Shown here: one piece after another, positions 34,718 to 45,713 of the stretch | Layout of the letters: each line of letters opens with the position of its first letter | How positions within the stretch are numbered: position 1 is the first letter of the stretch | NCBI GenBank assembly: GCA_033064195.1 | Contig: JARBJD010000278.1 | Location: forward strand, 34,803-98,802 | Origin: Blattamonas nauphoetae | Taxonomy: Eukaryota; Preaxostyla; Oxymonadida | Direction: 5' to 3' | DNA length: 64,000 nucleotides | The notes under the pieces: generated by a model | Told to the model about the DNA's origin: nothing | The model's input: only the letters and a program-made list of their open reading frames with translations | The model's database searches: none | Translations under genes and position numbers: made by a program

Positions 34718-35281
34718 GACCTCGAGTCAAAAGCCGATACGAGTGTCGTATTTCGATCTCTCGTTGCCACTGTAAAGTTGCAGCCTGCTTTTGATGACTC
34801 TCTCGAAGCGAAAGCGGAGAAATTTCTGGAATATGTGGATCTACAGAACACAGATTCAGCCGATGCTTTTCTCGAGCGCTTTGGGCTCACCACTGATGAG
34901 TCTTCGATCAACTTCGTGCACTCCATTGTGGTTCTCCTTTCCATACCCAATCAGGTCGTCACCGCAGCAGCAATGAAGATGCTGGATCCTGTGATCACGA
35001 AAAGTTCACCGAAAGTCACTCTTGCCCTCGTCGAAGCTGACGTGATCCCTCAAGTCATCACCGTTCTCAATCCACTGTCTCTTTCATTCGCCGAAGCAGT
35101 CGATGTCCACACCAACCTCATGCAAATCATCTGGAACTCTATCTGGCTCGCCACTCCGGGTGGTCTCACATGTCTGGAAATTGAAGATGGAAATGATCAA
35201 CAAGCTGTTCACAAAACAGTTTTGAAGCAAGTTCTGATCCCTTCGGAGAAGTATATTTCACATTTGTGCGTGAACCGATTT

Positions 35282-35730
35282 GTGTAAATCTCAATGAAAT
35301 GATGCAAATAATATATGAGCGTGGAAAAAAATCAAATTTTACTGAATTCAGATTTAGTTGTTGAGTACACATAAGAAAGGTGAATTTATAGATTTCAAGC
35401 CTGATCGCGCATGAAATGGCCTTTCTAAGATCAGCACATTTTTGCACACTTTTTATTGCAAAACAAGTTCAAAGACAGGGAAAGGATGGAAAACAACAAA
35501 AAAAGAGGTCTCTATGTGAAACAATGGACAAAATACATCCATTAAAGAGAAAAATTGAAAAAACGTGAGATTTCAGAGTTGATCGTGACAACTTCTATGT
35601 TTTTATGAAATTGAAAAAAGTTCAGAAATGATGTATTTAGGGATGATAAACGAAGAAAGATAATTTTTTAGGAGAATTACTGCGTCAGTACGATTTTGTG
35701 ACGCGAGGATTATTTCATTGAGAACTACAC
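35282..35730. mobile_element. 449-bp MITE, copy B
   Basis: The termini are GTGTAAATCTCAATGAAATGAT and, as reverse complement of the right end, GTGTAGTTCTCAATGAAATAAT. ATTT flanks both sides (4-bp duplication) and removal restores the ARM-A codons. The interior is shared with copy A (23398-23844). Confidence 0.75.
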
Positions 35731-36139
35731 ATTTTCGATCCTCGATGGAGAGCAATTCTGTGAATTCATGACGATACTTTCACAACTCCTCCGAATATGT
35801 GCATATTACCAACCGACACTGAATTTCGTTCTTCATATGCCAGTCGTTCTCACGATATCAAGTTGTCTCACATTCTTCGAAAATGAAGGGACAATCTACA
35901 GTTTTCTGTATGATATGAACCATACCCAGCAGAAATGTCACGTCGCAAGGGGAGAAGAACGACAGTTGTGGCAGACAGTGCACCGAATGTTGAGAATGGA
36001 GGGCTTCGAGGATGTGAGTGAGGTCAAACTGCAAAACGACCAAAAGGAATACTACGGAGAATGGATTGTTTATAAATCGATCGAATGGAACAACCAGCTG
36101 GGCATGAACGTACCAAAACTCTATTAGAATCAGACAAGA

Positions 36140-37030
36140 ACCAGTGATCCTTTCGAACGGTTTCAACCTTCTTTTGGACAACACGCACTGTTTGTGTGTG
36201 ATCTTTGTCTGTTCAGGCATCACCTCATGGTTTGGTCTGCCAACACGATATGGAACACATCTGAGTCGAACACTTACCAATCAGATAATCACAACCACGA
36301 TCAGCGGAAACGTTCCTCCTTCTCGTCCTCCGATTTGTGTGTGGAAGCGAACGAGCCAGGCAGCTCAGAATGAAGAAGCAGAAAGATTGTGGTTGGGATG
36401 GTTCGGAATTGCCTCCAGATGCCCTTCGGATCAGAACCCGTTCAAACTCCCTCTTCACTCGTCCACCACAGATTTCTTGCAAAGCTGACCATCGCCCTCT
36501 GACGACATCACATCGCTCCAGATGGATCAGGTCGCAGCAGCATGGTCGGAGAGGACCTGCTTCCGAATTTGCAGTATTTCCTCGCTCCTTCTGCCACACA
36601 GCAGAACACCATTTGCTTGTCTCATCCACAACTCTCGACGACGTCATTCGAACACACAACGTCAATCTCCGTGACTGGCCAGCTGACATTGGATGAGGCC
36701 TTCGAAGATGGGAATTGAGGGTGAACAACTGGAGAGCTGGGAAGAAGTTGGTGGAACAGGGTGGATGGAGTGAAGACGAGACTGAACAGGCACAACCACT
36801 TTCTTGTTCGTGTTCGGCCATCGTTGAGCCATCGAACACTCCACACTCGTTCTCTGCACATCACACTCGTCCCCTCCTATTCTCGACTCTTCCGTCCAGT
36901 TTTATCTCCACTCATGTCCTGAAAGCAGACGACACCCGATTCTCTCTCAACCAACAACAATACAACTCCAGCCAAGCACATCTGCGAACGGGCAGACATC
37001 GAGAGTCTCTTCGGTTGACGAAAGTTGATC
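36140..37030. other. Conserved unassigned stretch of unit 3
   Basis: Third copy of the segment at 22770-24150, again without a gene I can name. Frames are open on both strands for 100-200 codons. Confidence 0.4.
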
Positions 37031-37239
37031 TGAGTGGCAAAAATGACAGTGATGAGATTAAGGTATCAGATGACTCCATCATCCTGTCCGACCGACACAC
37101 TTTCAATCTCGAATTTTTTGAAATTGATGTAGAAGTCAGGATCAACACAGATTGGGGAATGAAATGTGGTGGATTCGGCGAGATTTCGATGCGATTCACT
37201 GAAAAGTGAACCTTTGTCTTCAACAAGATCAGAAGACAA

Positions 37240-37960
37240 CAAAATCAAACCCTGATCGACTGCAAACATGAACGAAAACGATGACACACATGTAGCTGGA
37301 TAGATATTGCGTTGTGAGAATGAGTGAGGCAAGTGACAAACCCCCTAATGAATGTGGAAGACCCAACAGGAAAGATAGCCGATTGAACAATGACAGAAGA
37401 TTCATACTTGCTGTGGGGAGATGAACTAGAACGAGAAGCTCAATCACATACATCCTGTAAAGGGATGAAAGAGAGGAGACACAATATAAACAGGAAGATC
37501 AATTACATACGACCTTTGGAGAAATGAACGAAAGGAAGAGATACGCTCTGAACGAATCTCAAAAGATGAAAGAACACACGGATAGCTGGATGGAGTGATG
37601 GAGATCAAAGAACACAGTGGAAGAACACAATCTGAACAAGAAGAATAATCACGTACCCACTGCGGAGAGATGAAAGAGAAGAAGAGATACGATCTGAATG
37701 ACTGTCAAAAGAAACGAGAACACACTGAGTCCTGAATGGATGGAGAGAAATCGTAGAAGAAAGTGGAGAAGATCACGATCTGAACAAGAAGATCAATCAC
37801 ACACTCCCTGTGGAGAGATGAACAAGAAGAAGAGATACAATCTGATCGAATAGCTGAAGAGACGAAAACATACGCCCAGCTGAATGGATGGAGGGAGATC
37901 AAAGAGCACAGCGGAGACGAACACAATCTGAACAAGAAGAAGAAACATTTCATCTTGGAG
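37240..37960. repeat. Degenerate tandem array, unit 3
   Basis: Third array of the 130-150-bp family, downstream of the unit 3 coiled-coil gene, with the same GAGAGATGAA and AGATCAAAGAACACAG blocks. Confidence 0.6.
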
Positions 37961-38444
37961 ATTGAGCCATCAAATTCAAAAGAAAGAAAAAACTTTTAAG
38001 GTTATATGTGATCCCTTTTCGAAGACACTCCTGATTCACTCGAGTGTTTACCGCGTCGATTTCCGATCGCAGACTCGAAGTGTTTGAAGAGATGGACGAG
38101 TTGGTTCGTTGAAGTTGTTGTCGCAATTCGTTGGAGATCTGAGAGAGTTGAGAAGAAAGAGAAGAGATCTGGTTCTGTTGGGAAATTTGGGCAGAATTTA
38201 TTTGGTTTTGGAGTTGTTGTTTCACATTCATTCTTGCTTCTTCATTGGTCTTCTTTTCTCGTTCGACTTCTCTTGTCAGTGCAGAGATCATTTCGCTCAG
38301 TTGACGAATTTGATCCTTCTGTTTCGATATCAACTGGATCTGCTGTTCGATCTTCTGGGTTGATCTCTCACGGTCACTTTCCAGTTGATCCACGCGATTT
38401 TGGAGTGTTTTATTCCGCTCTTTCAAGAGAGTCACGTCTGTCAC
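37950..38444 (-). CDS. Coiled-coil protein, unit 3
   Basis: A heptad coiled coil of about 145 residues (LLKERNKTLQNRVDQLESDRE, VKQQLQNQINSAQ, SSLSSQLSQISNELRQQLQ), closest to the unit 1 copy. The frame closes soon after ECLRKGITYNLK, supporting a true end or splice site near that motif in all three copies. Confidence 0.55.
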   Translation of the reverse strand: MTDVTLLKERNKTLQNRVDQLESDRERSTQKIEQQIQLISKQKDQIRQLSEMISALTREVEREKKTNEEARMNVKQQLQNQINSAQISQQNQISSLSSQLSQISNELRQQLQRTNSSISSNTSSLRSEIDAVNTRVNQECLRKGITYNLKSFFFLLNLMAQSPR

Positions 38445-38643
38445 AAGTTGTCTGAAATCGTCATACTAAACAATGACAGAATGGAATGGAAATTCAGGAA
38501 AGTAAAGAAGAGAACAGACAAAGTCATTGGAAATGACTGATGTCTCAATTGGAGTTCCGGGAGTTGGATGCGATAACATCTGCATTTTTGTTATGGCACG
38601 TGATTCGAAAAGTCCAATACCGTCTCGATTGGATCTTTGGATT

Positions 38644-39759
38644 TATAGCTGTGTGACAGGCTTTTTTTCGATGTCAAAATGTCAATTAAACACCTCAATG
38701 GGACAGATCACCGTCTGCATTTCCAAAGCTCGTATTTCGAACTCTGGGTGTTTGAAAACATGTTACCATCTCCTTTCACTCCAATTTGAGAATCATTACT
38801 ATCAGAGACATATCAGGGGGTGGAAGAGAAAAAAATGAAAAAATCATGGTAATGAAGATGAAAATTCTGGGAAAAACACCCAAATCAGATTAAACCATGT
38901 CATTGAAGAAAAAAACAGAACGTTCAAAGAGAAAAGTCTCAGAGAAGAGGCACAGAAGTAGGTTGATGAATGGGTTGTTAGAGATGCGGATCAAGACTGT
39001 AGCGACAAGAGATTATGTTTGAGTTGGTCTAATGAATCGGTTTTTCATCATGTAAGAGTCAAAGTTTGTTCACTGAACCGTTAGAAGTCAACATCAACGC
39101 AGATGTGATCAGAGGGAGAGATATGATTTCTGAAGAAGACGAATTACGGAAAAAAAGAGAGATACCACTGAAAAAGGATGAACTTGGTGTGAGAACATCT
39201 TTGTTTGCTGATATTGTTGGGTTTTTAGGACATTTCGCCATCCTTGCTGTGACGTGGAATTGCAGGCTACACTACTGGAAAAGAATGAAAAAATTGTTTA
39301 AACATCATACAGATCATGTAAATTTTGATTGAACAGGAAATTGGCAAACATGACCGATTATCATCCAGTCGATGAGCCACTGAAGTGATTTTCTGAACGA
39401 ACGTTGGCACCAGGGTGAGATAGATTTAAATTGTGATTCAACTGCTCTAGCGGACTATGGAAAATCGAATGAATATGATGGAGGAACTAATCTAGCCTTT
39501 TTAGTCTGAGGCTCAGGATCGTCCCATGACTCGCAGGAAAGGGAGTCGAAAGTTGGCAAAACGGAACAAATGATAGCCATTTCCCCATCGAACTGGATTA
39601 GAGACATAGTACAGTCGGTTGAACTTCAAATTATCCTCATTATCGTCTTATTCAAGGAAATGAGAAAAGATCTTTGACCCTTAAACAAAAACATCAATGT
39701 CTTGACATGTCAACGATTTTCTGAAAAAGAGGTCTGTCATGTCATGTCAGACAGGTATA
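38644..39759. mobile_element. 1.1-kb hAT-like non-autonomous element
   Basis: Flanked by the 8-bp duplication TTTGGATT (38636-38643 and 39760-39767). The left end TATAGCTGTGTGACA matches the reverse complement of the right end TATACCTGTCTGACA at 13 of 15 bases. The same point in units 1 and 2 is uninterrupted. An 88-codon frame at 39066-39332 is unassigned. No transposase. Confidence 0.8.
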
Positions 39760-39894
39760 TTTGGATTGACTTTTAACAACCCTCTTCATGACAGTATTCT
39801 CTGTAAAACACATTCCATCGTCTCTAGCCCATTGTTGAATTCTCACTGAGATGAGTTCCTGAGATAGGGAGTCTTCGCAACTGAAGATGACTGT

Positions 39895-40170
39895 TTCTGG
39901 ACCTATTCGCTCGTGTATGTCCTATTTTCGATCCGCATGATTCTTCCATCTTCAGGATTCTTGAATTGGAATAGAAAACCTGTACGATCTCTCTCTAAAC
40001 GATTGGCAATCTACCATTCTCTGGTTCAAGTGGTGAAAGACAACAAAGCATTCAGTCCTTCACTGGTTGACAAATCTGTGTCATTTCTGAGACAGATCGA
40101 GCTATTTACTGAGAATGATGTCGATTCGTTCGTCTTTAGCATCGTTCCCTCATCACAACTTGAATCGTCG
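39895..40170 (+). pseudogene. ARM-B family fragment, unit 3
   Basis: Reads FLNWNRKPVRSLSKRLAIYHSLVQVVKDNKAFSPSLVDKSVSFLRQIELF to SSQLESSS, then stops matching at about 40171, where the pogo-type element begins. The rest of the gene is not seen to the right. Confidence 0.7.
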
Positions 40171-40372
40171 AGTATAGTCTGGACAAAACCCGATACTTTG
40201 ATAAAACCCGATACTGTTTCGGTGTTGATCTAGACACATCATTTATTTTTTGGCTTCTTTCTCCCGTTTTACGAAATATATTGGATTCAAAATAGGTCAT
40301 AACTGGAGAATACTTGAAAATGAAGTGAATCAAATATATTACGTGCAAAATTGATACTTGCCTGCGATCGAT

Positions 40373-41581
40373 TCAGGATTCTTGTTCATCATCATCACGC
40401 ACCATCTCACGCCGATTGATCCTTCTCCGAGGTTCGGGACACGCTCCCTCACTTTCAGATCGGGAGTGGCTTCGACGTCGACGTGGAGTTGTTCGTCCCC
40501 TCAGGATACTTGATTGAGAATCGCGAGAATTACGATCGCGACGAACTGCAAAATCCGTGATGAGTGTCTGTTTCCGTCCAGGTAATTTTGCAGTGTCGTG
40601 AAAAGTTGTCAACAGTGATCCGTGATTTGTTACGACCTCATCGGGAGGTAGAAACGAACTTGGTTTCATGTTGAGGTTGGTTCGAGTGCGAAATTCTTCA
40701 AGAAAGGTAATATCAATTTGAGGACAAAATCTTTTCAGATTCTGCACAGCCGCTTCGAGCGAAATTGGATAACAGCCACATCGATTAAATGAGGCCAAAA
40801 TCGAAGAAGATTTGAACGCTTCTCTCAGAGCGTCTGGAAGTGCCTTCGCGAGATTCGTGCGATATTCGACTATGCTCGACGTCGATGGAGGAACGAATAA
40901 TCTTTTGAGTTGTTGCTTCAGATTCGAGAAAACAAACTGATCACACACCTGAAGAATGTGCGAGGTGTGAGATGGGTAGAGGAGTATGTGGATGTGGTTT
41001 TGTTGACAGAGAGAAATGATTTCTGGATTTCGCCTTGTAAGATGCCCATCCATCAGTAGGAGTGCATTCCGATTGGTCTTATGGATTTGTTGCCGAAATG
41101 CGACGATTTCTGGAATGATGTGATTTGACATAATTTCGATGTATGTTTTCGTATTCATCCATCCTGACTCGTTGTATTCGACATGAATGTGCTGTTGTGG
41201 AAATTTTTCGAATTCTTTGACAGGTAGCTTGGACGGCCATAGTAAAATGGGATCAAGATGGATTCCAGTGGAATTGACCGTTCCAACGAGTGTCGCGTTT
41301 TGTACGCGAGAAGCTGAAGGAATTGGAGGACATTGTTCGCCAGCAAAGTAAACGACCAGAGAAGAATTGTCCTCTCCGATCCGGAGAGATGATTCGTCCA
41401 AGTTGAATATCAAGTCTTCGTGGATGTTTTCCGATCGCACAGTACTCTCCAGAAGTTCATACCAACCGACAATGTTAGCAAGATTGGATGCTTTCAATCG
41501 GTCTGGGTCTAAATATCCGGGTTTCATAGAGTCGAGGAGTGAATGAGGTTTTAGGAATGCGTTGACATTCCACATACTCAA
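40373..41581 (-). CDS. Pogo/Tigger-type DDE_1 transposase
   Basis: About 402 aa. The DDE_1 catalytic core is clear: NLDESS (Asp62), LLMDGH (Asp178) and, after YPSHTSHILQ, Asp214 in CDQFVF, the motif usually read as LQPLDxGVF. The amino terminus starts just before the catalytic domain, so the usual helix-turn-helix/CENPB DNA-binding part (about 120 residues) is missing or in an unseen exon. No upstream ATG-led frame supplies it. The first in-frame codons may use a non-ATG start, so the 5' end is uncertain. The tail is Arg/Ser-rich. It lies in ARM-B at a TA dinucleotide (40173-40174), as expected for this superfamily, but I could not pair terminal inverted repeats. Confidence 0.8.
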   Translation of the reverse strand: MSMWNVNAFLKPHSLLDSMKPGYLDPDRLKASNLANIVGWYELLESTVRSENIHEDLIFNLDESSLRIGEDNSSLVVYFAGEQCPPIPSASRVQNATLVGTVNSTGIHLDPILLWPSKLPVKEFEKFPQQHIHVEYNESGWMNTKTYIEIMSNHIIPEIVAFRQQIHKTNRNALLLMDGHLTRRNPEIISLCQQNHIHILLYPSHTSHILQVCDQFVFSNLKQQLKRLFVPPSTSSIVEYRTNLAKALPDALREAFKSSSILASFNRCGCYPISLEAAVQNLKRFCPQIDITFLEEFRTRTNLNMKPSSFLPPDEVVTNHGSLLTTFHDTAKLPGRKQTLITDFAVRRDRNSRDSQSSILRGRTTPRRRRSHSRSESEGACPEPRRRINRREMVRDDDEQES

Positions 41582-42440
41582 TGACGGGAGTAGTATAGAT
41601 GGCGAAAATCGATACCTATCTAGATCGCCAATAACACGGAATAAATCAATTTCAACCTCAAAAACACACTTTTCCTGACCTTTCGATTTTGATGAATTTT
41701 GGACCTAATTCTTACTATATTTTGATAAAATGAGCTCCAAAAATTGATTTCAGTCGAGCCAGGATCAACTCAATCAGCACGATCATTTGGTAGTCATCCA
41801 TCAATCCAATTGTCTGGCCCAGGTGGCCTAGGTGGATCGCGAAATCAAATTGGTTTTTATTTTTGGTAGGTCCACAGGTCCACAAGTCCACAAAGTCCAC
41901 GGTGCAGGGGCACGCTCAGAATGCACCAGAATGACGTGCACTACCTCCCCATGCATCGGGACCATCCGTGGATTGTTTTGGTCAAATATGATTTTTTCAC
42001 TTTTTTCATCACTATATAAGGTAATAAAAAAATCGAATGTTTCAAAGTTAACCTTAATTTTTGAGACCATCCAAAATTGTTCTGACAAGGTTAATATCGG
42101 TCTGACGAGTTTAGATACGACGTGTTTCGTGTGATCTGAGAAGTATTTCGGGAGTTATGGGTGATCTCAAAATTAACGCTGATTTATTTTTTATCGATTT
42201 TTTTAATTTGTATATGAAGAGGAGATCCAGACAAAGTTTGAACAATCCAATTTTGAGCTTCGACCACACAAACCTCTTCCAAGGTCAATCCCGATCTGCT
42301 GAGTTCATTTCTGATGTTTTCAGAGCGATCTGAGCAGTAGTTCTTGAGATATGGGTGATCCAAAAATAAACGTTAAACTTTTTTAACTTTCTGATTTTTT
42401 AATTTGTATATGAAGAGGAGTTGTTGGCCAAGTTCAAGTG
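41582..42440. other. Non-coding approach to the Maverick, with a direct duplication
   Basis: Two related blocks, near 42120-42220 and 42320-42420, share GGGTGATC and TTTTTTAATTTGTATATGAAG. The same block recurs near 59590-59650 at the front of the second Maverick. They resemble terminal or subterminal Maverick sequence, including the T-rich start motif. 41582-42050 has nothing I can assign. Confidence 0.5.
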
Positions 42441-42444
42441 CAGA

Positions 42445-42710
42445 GCCCTCGACGTAATGTTCCAAGATACTCAGGCAAAATGGTGCCCTGGTGACTGATG
42501 CGCAGAATGATTTGGAGGTTGGATTGGAGACGGATGATCGAAAGATTGTCCCCGGGGTTCATGTTGGCAGCACTTAGATGTGCCCGTAAATCATGCCCAC
42601 CCAAGACTTAACCCTTCAAGGACTTCGCCAGCAGCAGTCATTTAGAAGGATCGCGATAGAACGATCCCCAAAGGAGTATCGGGGTGTCTATAGGAAGCTT
42701 GTACGAACGT
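42445..42710. repeat. Maverick-end repeat, copy 1
   Basis: A block of about 270 bp starting CCTCGACGTAATGTTCC, containing CTCAGGCAAAATGGTGCCCT and ending near CAAAGGAGTATCGG. Direct copies lie at 58401, 58747 and 59679. In both Mavericks one copy lies just outside the last gene of the capsid cluster. Confidence 0.8.
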
Positions 42711-42779
42711 GGGAAGGCTCTCCTCTTCGGTTATTTTTACCATATTCAATGAACAAAAACAAAAATATGCTAACACCAT

Positions 42780-43190
42780 TCAATACTCCAACATGAGATC
42801 AATCAGAAATTCATAGTACTCCTTGATTATTTTTCCATTGATTGTCTCCGTTGTTTCCATCTCGATTGATTCACCAGAACTGTCTTTGAACCAGATCTTC
42901 ACCGTTGATTGTCGAGTACTTAGTTCCCACTTCTTTCGCTTCGCAATCTGTTCGTTACAGAAAGCAACATAAGAATCATTGAATGCATCAGTCTGAATCC
43001 AATCAGCATGGATTGTGAAATTCTGAGGAATATCTTTTGAAATAACCGTTGAAGTCTCACCAATCTCTTCCTTCACATGGATGAGCTTACAGTCAAGAAA
43101 GTAGATATATTTTTGTTTTCGGGAATTGACAAAATCATGTGGAAGTTGAGCAGTGTGAGAATTCTGAATTGAGAAATAGCGTTTGACCAT
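42780..43190 (-). CDS. Unknown small Maverick protein
   Basis: About 136 aa from the ATG at 43190, chosen because the shared T-rich start motif (43204-43217) lies just upstream and the second Maverick (60036-60446) conserves MVKRYFSIQNSHTAQ onward. It is rich in beta-forming and charged residues, without membrane segments or a known motif. It is the last gene of the capsid cluster, so a minor virion component is possible. Confidence 0.7.
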   Translation of the reverse strand: MVKRYFSIQNSHTAQLPHDFVNSRKQKYIYFLDCKLIHVKEEIGETSTVISKDIPQNFTIHADWIQTDAFNDSYVAFCNEQIAKRKKWELSTRQSTVKIWFKDSSGESIEMETTETINGKIIKEYYEFLIDLMLEY

Positions 43191-43395
43191 TGCTGTTTTT
43201 AGCAAAAATAAAAAATCAAAACTGTTTAATCATTAATAACCTCTCTTCACTTCTTCATATGCTTCTTGGAGTCGTCGATCAATGACATATCTCACCCGTG
43301 GTTGTCCATTTTCGATCCAGAACAACCAATATGTTGCCTGATGTAATGCGAGAATTGGTGGAGGAGGACCTTCTGGAGTTGATGTGAAATATGGA

Positions 43396-43753
43396 CAGGG
43401 GTTTGTCATCTGTCCCACTGACCTCAGCTTTCGGAGACCTCAGCTTTTTACCACAGTTGATTAGTGACCAAGGTCGGCTGCAGATATAAGGACCAACTTT
43501 CAACAAAGAAAAGTCAGAAATCGCGATTTAAGAGCGTTTTTAGTACTTGGGTTGGTGTTTCAGTTTGAAAAGACACTCTGGAAGCGCTATGTGCATTGAA
43601 TATCAGCAAGATTGTGTTGGATTCATGGTATTTTGAATGATTGTTGGAAAAATTGAACCTCCAAAATAGGAGTCTGACCTCAGCCTAAAAAAAGGGAGCT
43701 GAGGTCAACGGACCTCAGAACATGCCTGTTTAACCTCAGCTAGCAAACGTCTG
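43396..43753. mobile_element. 358-bp hAT-like MITE in MCP-B
   Basis: Flanked by the 8-bp duplication AATATGGA (43388-43395, 43754-43761). The ends are CAGGGGTTTG and, as reverse complement of the right end, CAGACGTTTG. CTCAGC/GCTGAG motifs recur below the ends. The second Maverick has a single AATATGGA at the same codons, confirming insertion. Confidence 0.85.
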
Positions 43754-45192
43754 AATATGGATCTAGTTCACCTTGTTTGATTGGGGTTCCTCTGTCGACA
43801 ATATTGACAGATTCTGCTGTCGAAATACCTTCTTCACCACCAGCGATTTCACTTCGATCTGTTGGCACCATGAATGTGAAAGAAGTTGCGTCTGTCACTG
43901 GTCTTTTTCGTTTATATTCATTTTCTGTTTCTTTGTAGAAATAAGTGCGAGGTAAACAAATGGAGTTTTCGAACTCTTCTGTTGCAGAACATCCAATGAA
44001 ATCACCATTCACCATCATCATTTGATAGAACTCTGGTGATATTGTTGACATTGGGAAATTTGGGAAGTTACTTCCAAGCATTTCGAATTGACCAACGTAT
44101 TGAGGATTTCTGAAGACTGTACATTCATTAGGTCTTTCAGGGAATAAGCACATGAGATTCATGAGATTGTTGAGTTTGATACTGATGTTGGATCTCACTC
44201 CCATGGCATTTGCTTTTGATTGAAATGATTGGGTGTCAATTCTTTCTGCTTTCAGGACATATAGAGTCTTTGAGTAAGTGTTGATCAGTGATTGTTTTGT
44301 TGCATCTGTGATTTGATATCCGTAGCAGATCGAAGTGACTTTATCCACCGATGAGGAAAGGACATTGATTGTTGCTTCCATTGTCGAAATCTCTGAAACT
44401 CCTGAGGAGGATGGACTGTTACGTGAATTATATTGTTGAACCGGATTTCCGATTTGTGTAAATTCCTGAGTCATATTTGATAACTCTCCCTCACGCAGAA
44501 GGTCCATTTCAGCTGGGTCTGAAAGAGACATCAATGCCTTATCTGGATATTGTTCGCGACTGTTTTCCAATGTTTTCGGATGACAGTAGATGTTCGAATT
44601 GGACAGTAAACAAGTGATTCAGTTGTCAAATGAAATCTTAATCGGAGATTGCCAAAGATGGAGTTCGGATACTGATCAAATGTACTCAGTGGAAGCAAAT
44701 TCACAAATGGAATGACAAGTGGAATTGTTCTCGTGATTGTTTGAAATGCTGTGTTTACCGGAGCAAAGTAGAATCCACACACACTTGGATCCATTCTCTG
44801 AACATTTTCCCAAAGACTGTAGCAATGTTTCATATTGTTTTTCTCTTCATGAGATTTGAATGTGTGATAAAGAAAAGATTCGTGAATGTGGTTATTCTGA
44901 AGTGAATTGTCAATAATATTTCCTTGACTGTCGACGAGTCTCATATCTCGAATTGCATCTGATGACGACTTAAATCCGTAAAACATTCCATATTCCTCGA
45001 CATACGGACCCAAACTGGATGATGTTGGTTTCACATATGGAATGGTGATTGTTAGACCTATTCGCAGATGACTCTTCGAAAACTCAGTCACATCATGGCC
45101 GTCATAGCACAATGGAACTTCAATTTCATCTGTGATTCGACATGGCATTGGAGGATTTGTTGGATGCACTTCCTGAATCGAATACACATGAG

Positions 45193-45713
45193 CAGGCATC
45201 TGAGTAGTCCCATCAAAATAGGTAAAACTGGGATCAATTGATGTCAGTGCCTAAATTTGGACTGAGATCAAATTTCAACTCTTTTCCTTTGAGATTTTCT
45301 CATTATCACTTCATTAATCATGTTCAATTCACTTCTTGTTTTCACATAATGCTCTTCAATATTTCAGACAGCTCTTATTTCCCAAAAACACGCACGATCA
45401 CAATCACCAACACTTCTTTTTTCGATGTATTCCCTTCATTGACTTTAGTCAGTGAGAAAAAACCATCAAAGAAGACATAATAACGCATTATCGACTTGTT
45501 TTTATAATTATTGTTGTAGAACAAACTGAAACAGCAGCACCCAAAGTTTGCATTTTCATGATCTATGAAGTGACCATTTTCCTTTTTACTTTTTTTTCCA
45601 TTCAAATATCATATATAAGAAGACTTTTTTGAAATGAAAGAAACGAAATGGTATTGTAGGTATTTAGTGGGATCAGATCCGACTGGGATCACTGGGATCA
45701 AATCAGAAGCCTG
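45193..45713. mobile_element. 521-bp hAT-like MITE in MCP-B
   Basis: Flanked by the 8-bp duplication CACATGAG (45185-45192, 45714-45721). The ends are CAGGCATCTGA and, as reverse complement of the right end, CAGGCTTCTGA. Short GGGATCA motifs repeat near the ends. The second Maverick has one uninterrupted CACATGAG at this codon position. No coding capacity. Confidence 0.85.

Larger units (their letters stand above)
33540..36127 (+). pseudogene. ARM-A family copy broken by two transposons, unit 3
   Basis: The parts are a leader at 33543-33723, the middle at 34720-35281 (SLVATVKLQPAFDD to HLCVNRF) and the end at 35735-36127 (FCEFMTILSQLLRIC to GMNVPKLY). The gaps are the 994-bp foldback element (33724-34717) and the 449-bp MITE (35282-35730). 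Apart from the insertions and some drift at the first junction the codons are well kept, so both insertions are probably young. Confidence 0.8.
21900..40170. repeat. Tandem array of three ~5.8-kb units
   Basis: Units begin near 21.9, 27.6 and 33.5 kb. Each contains, in order, an ARM-A gene (+), a conserved unassigned stretch, a degenerate 130-150-bp repeat array, a coiled-coil gene (-) and an ARM-B gene (+). The first two end with a copied 3' half of the TOG gene. The third has gained two internal transposons, lacks the TOG copy and ends at a pogo-type insertion. Equivalent points lie 5.7-5.9 kb apart (20824, 26494, 32432). Local identity is very high across the TOG segments, so duplication is recent. 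Confidence 0.8.
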
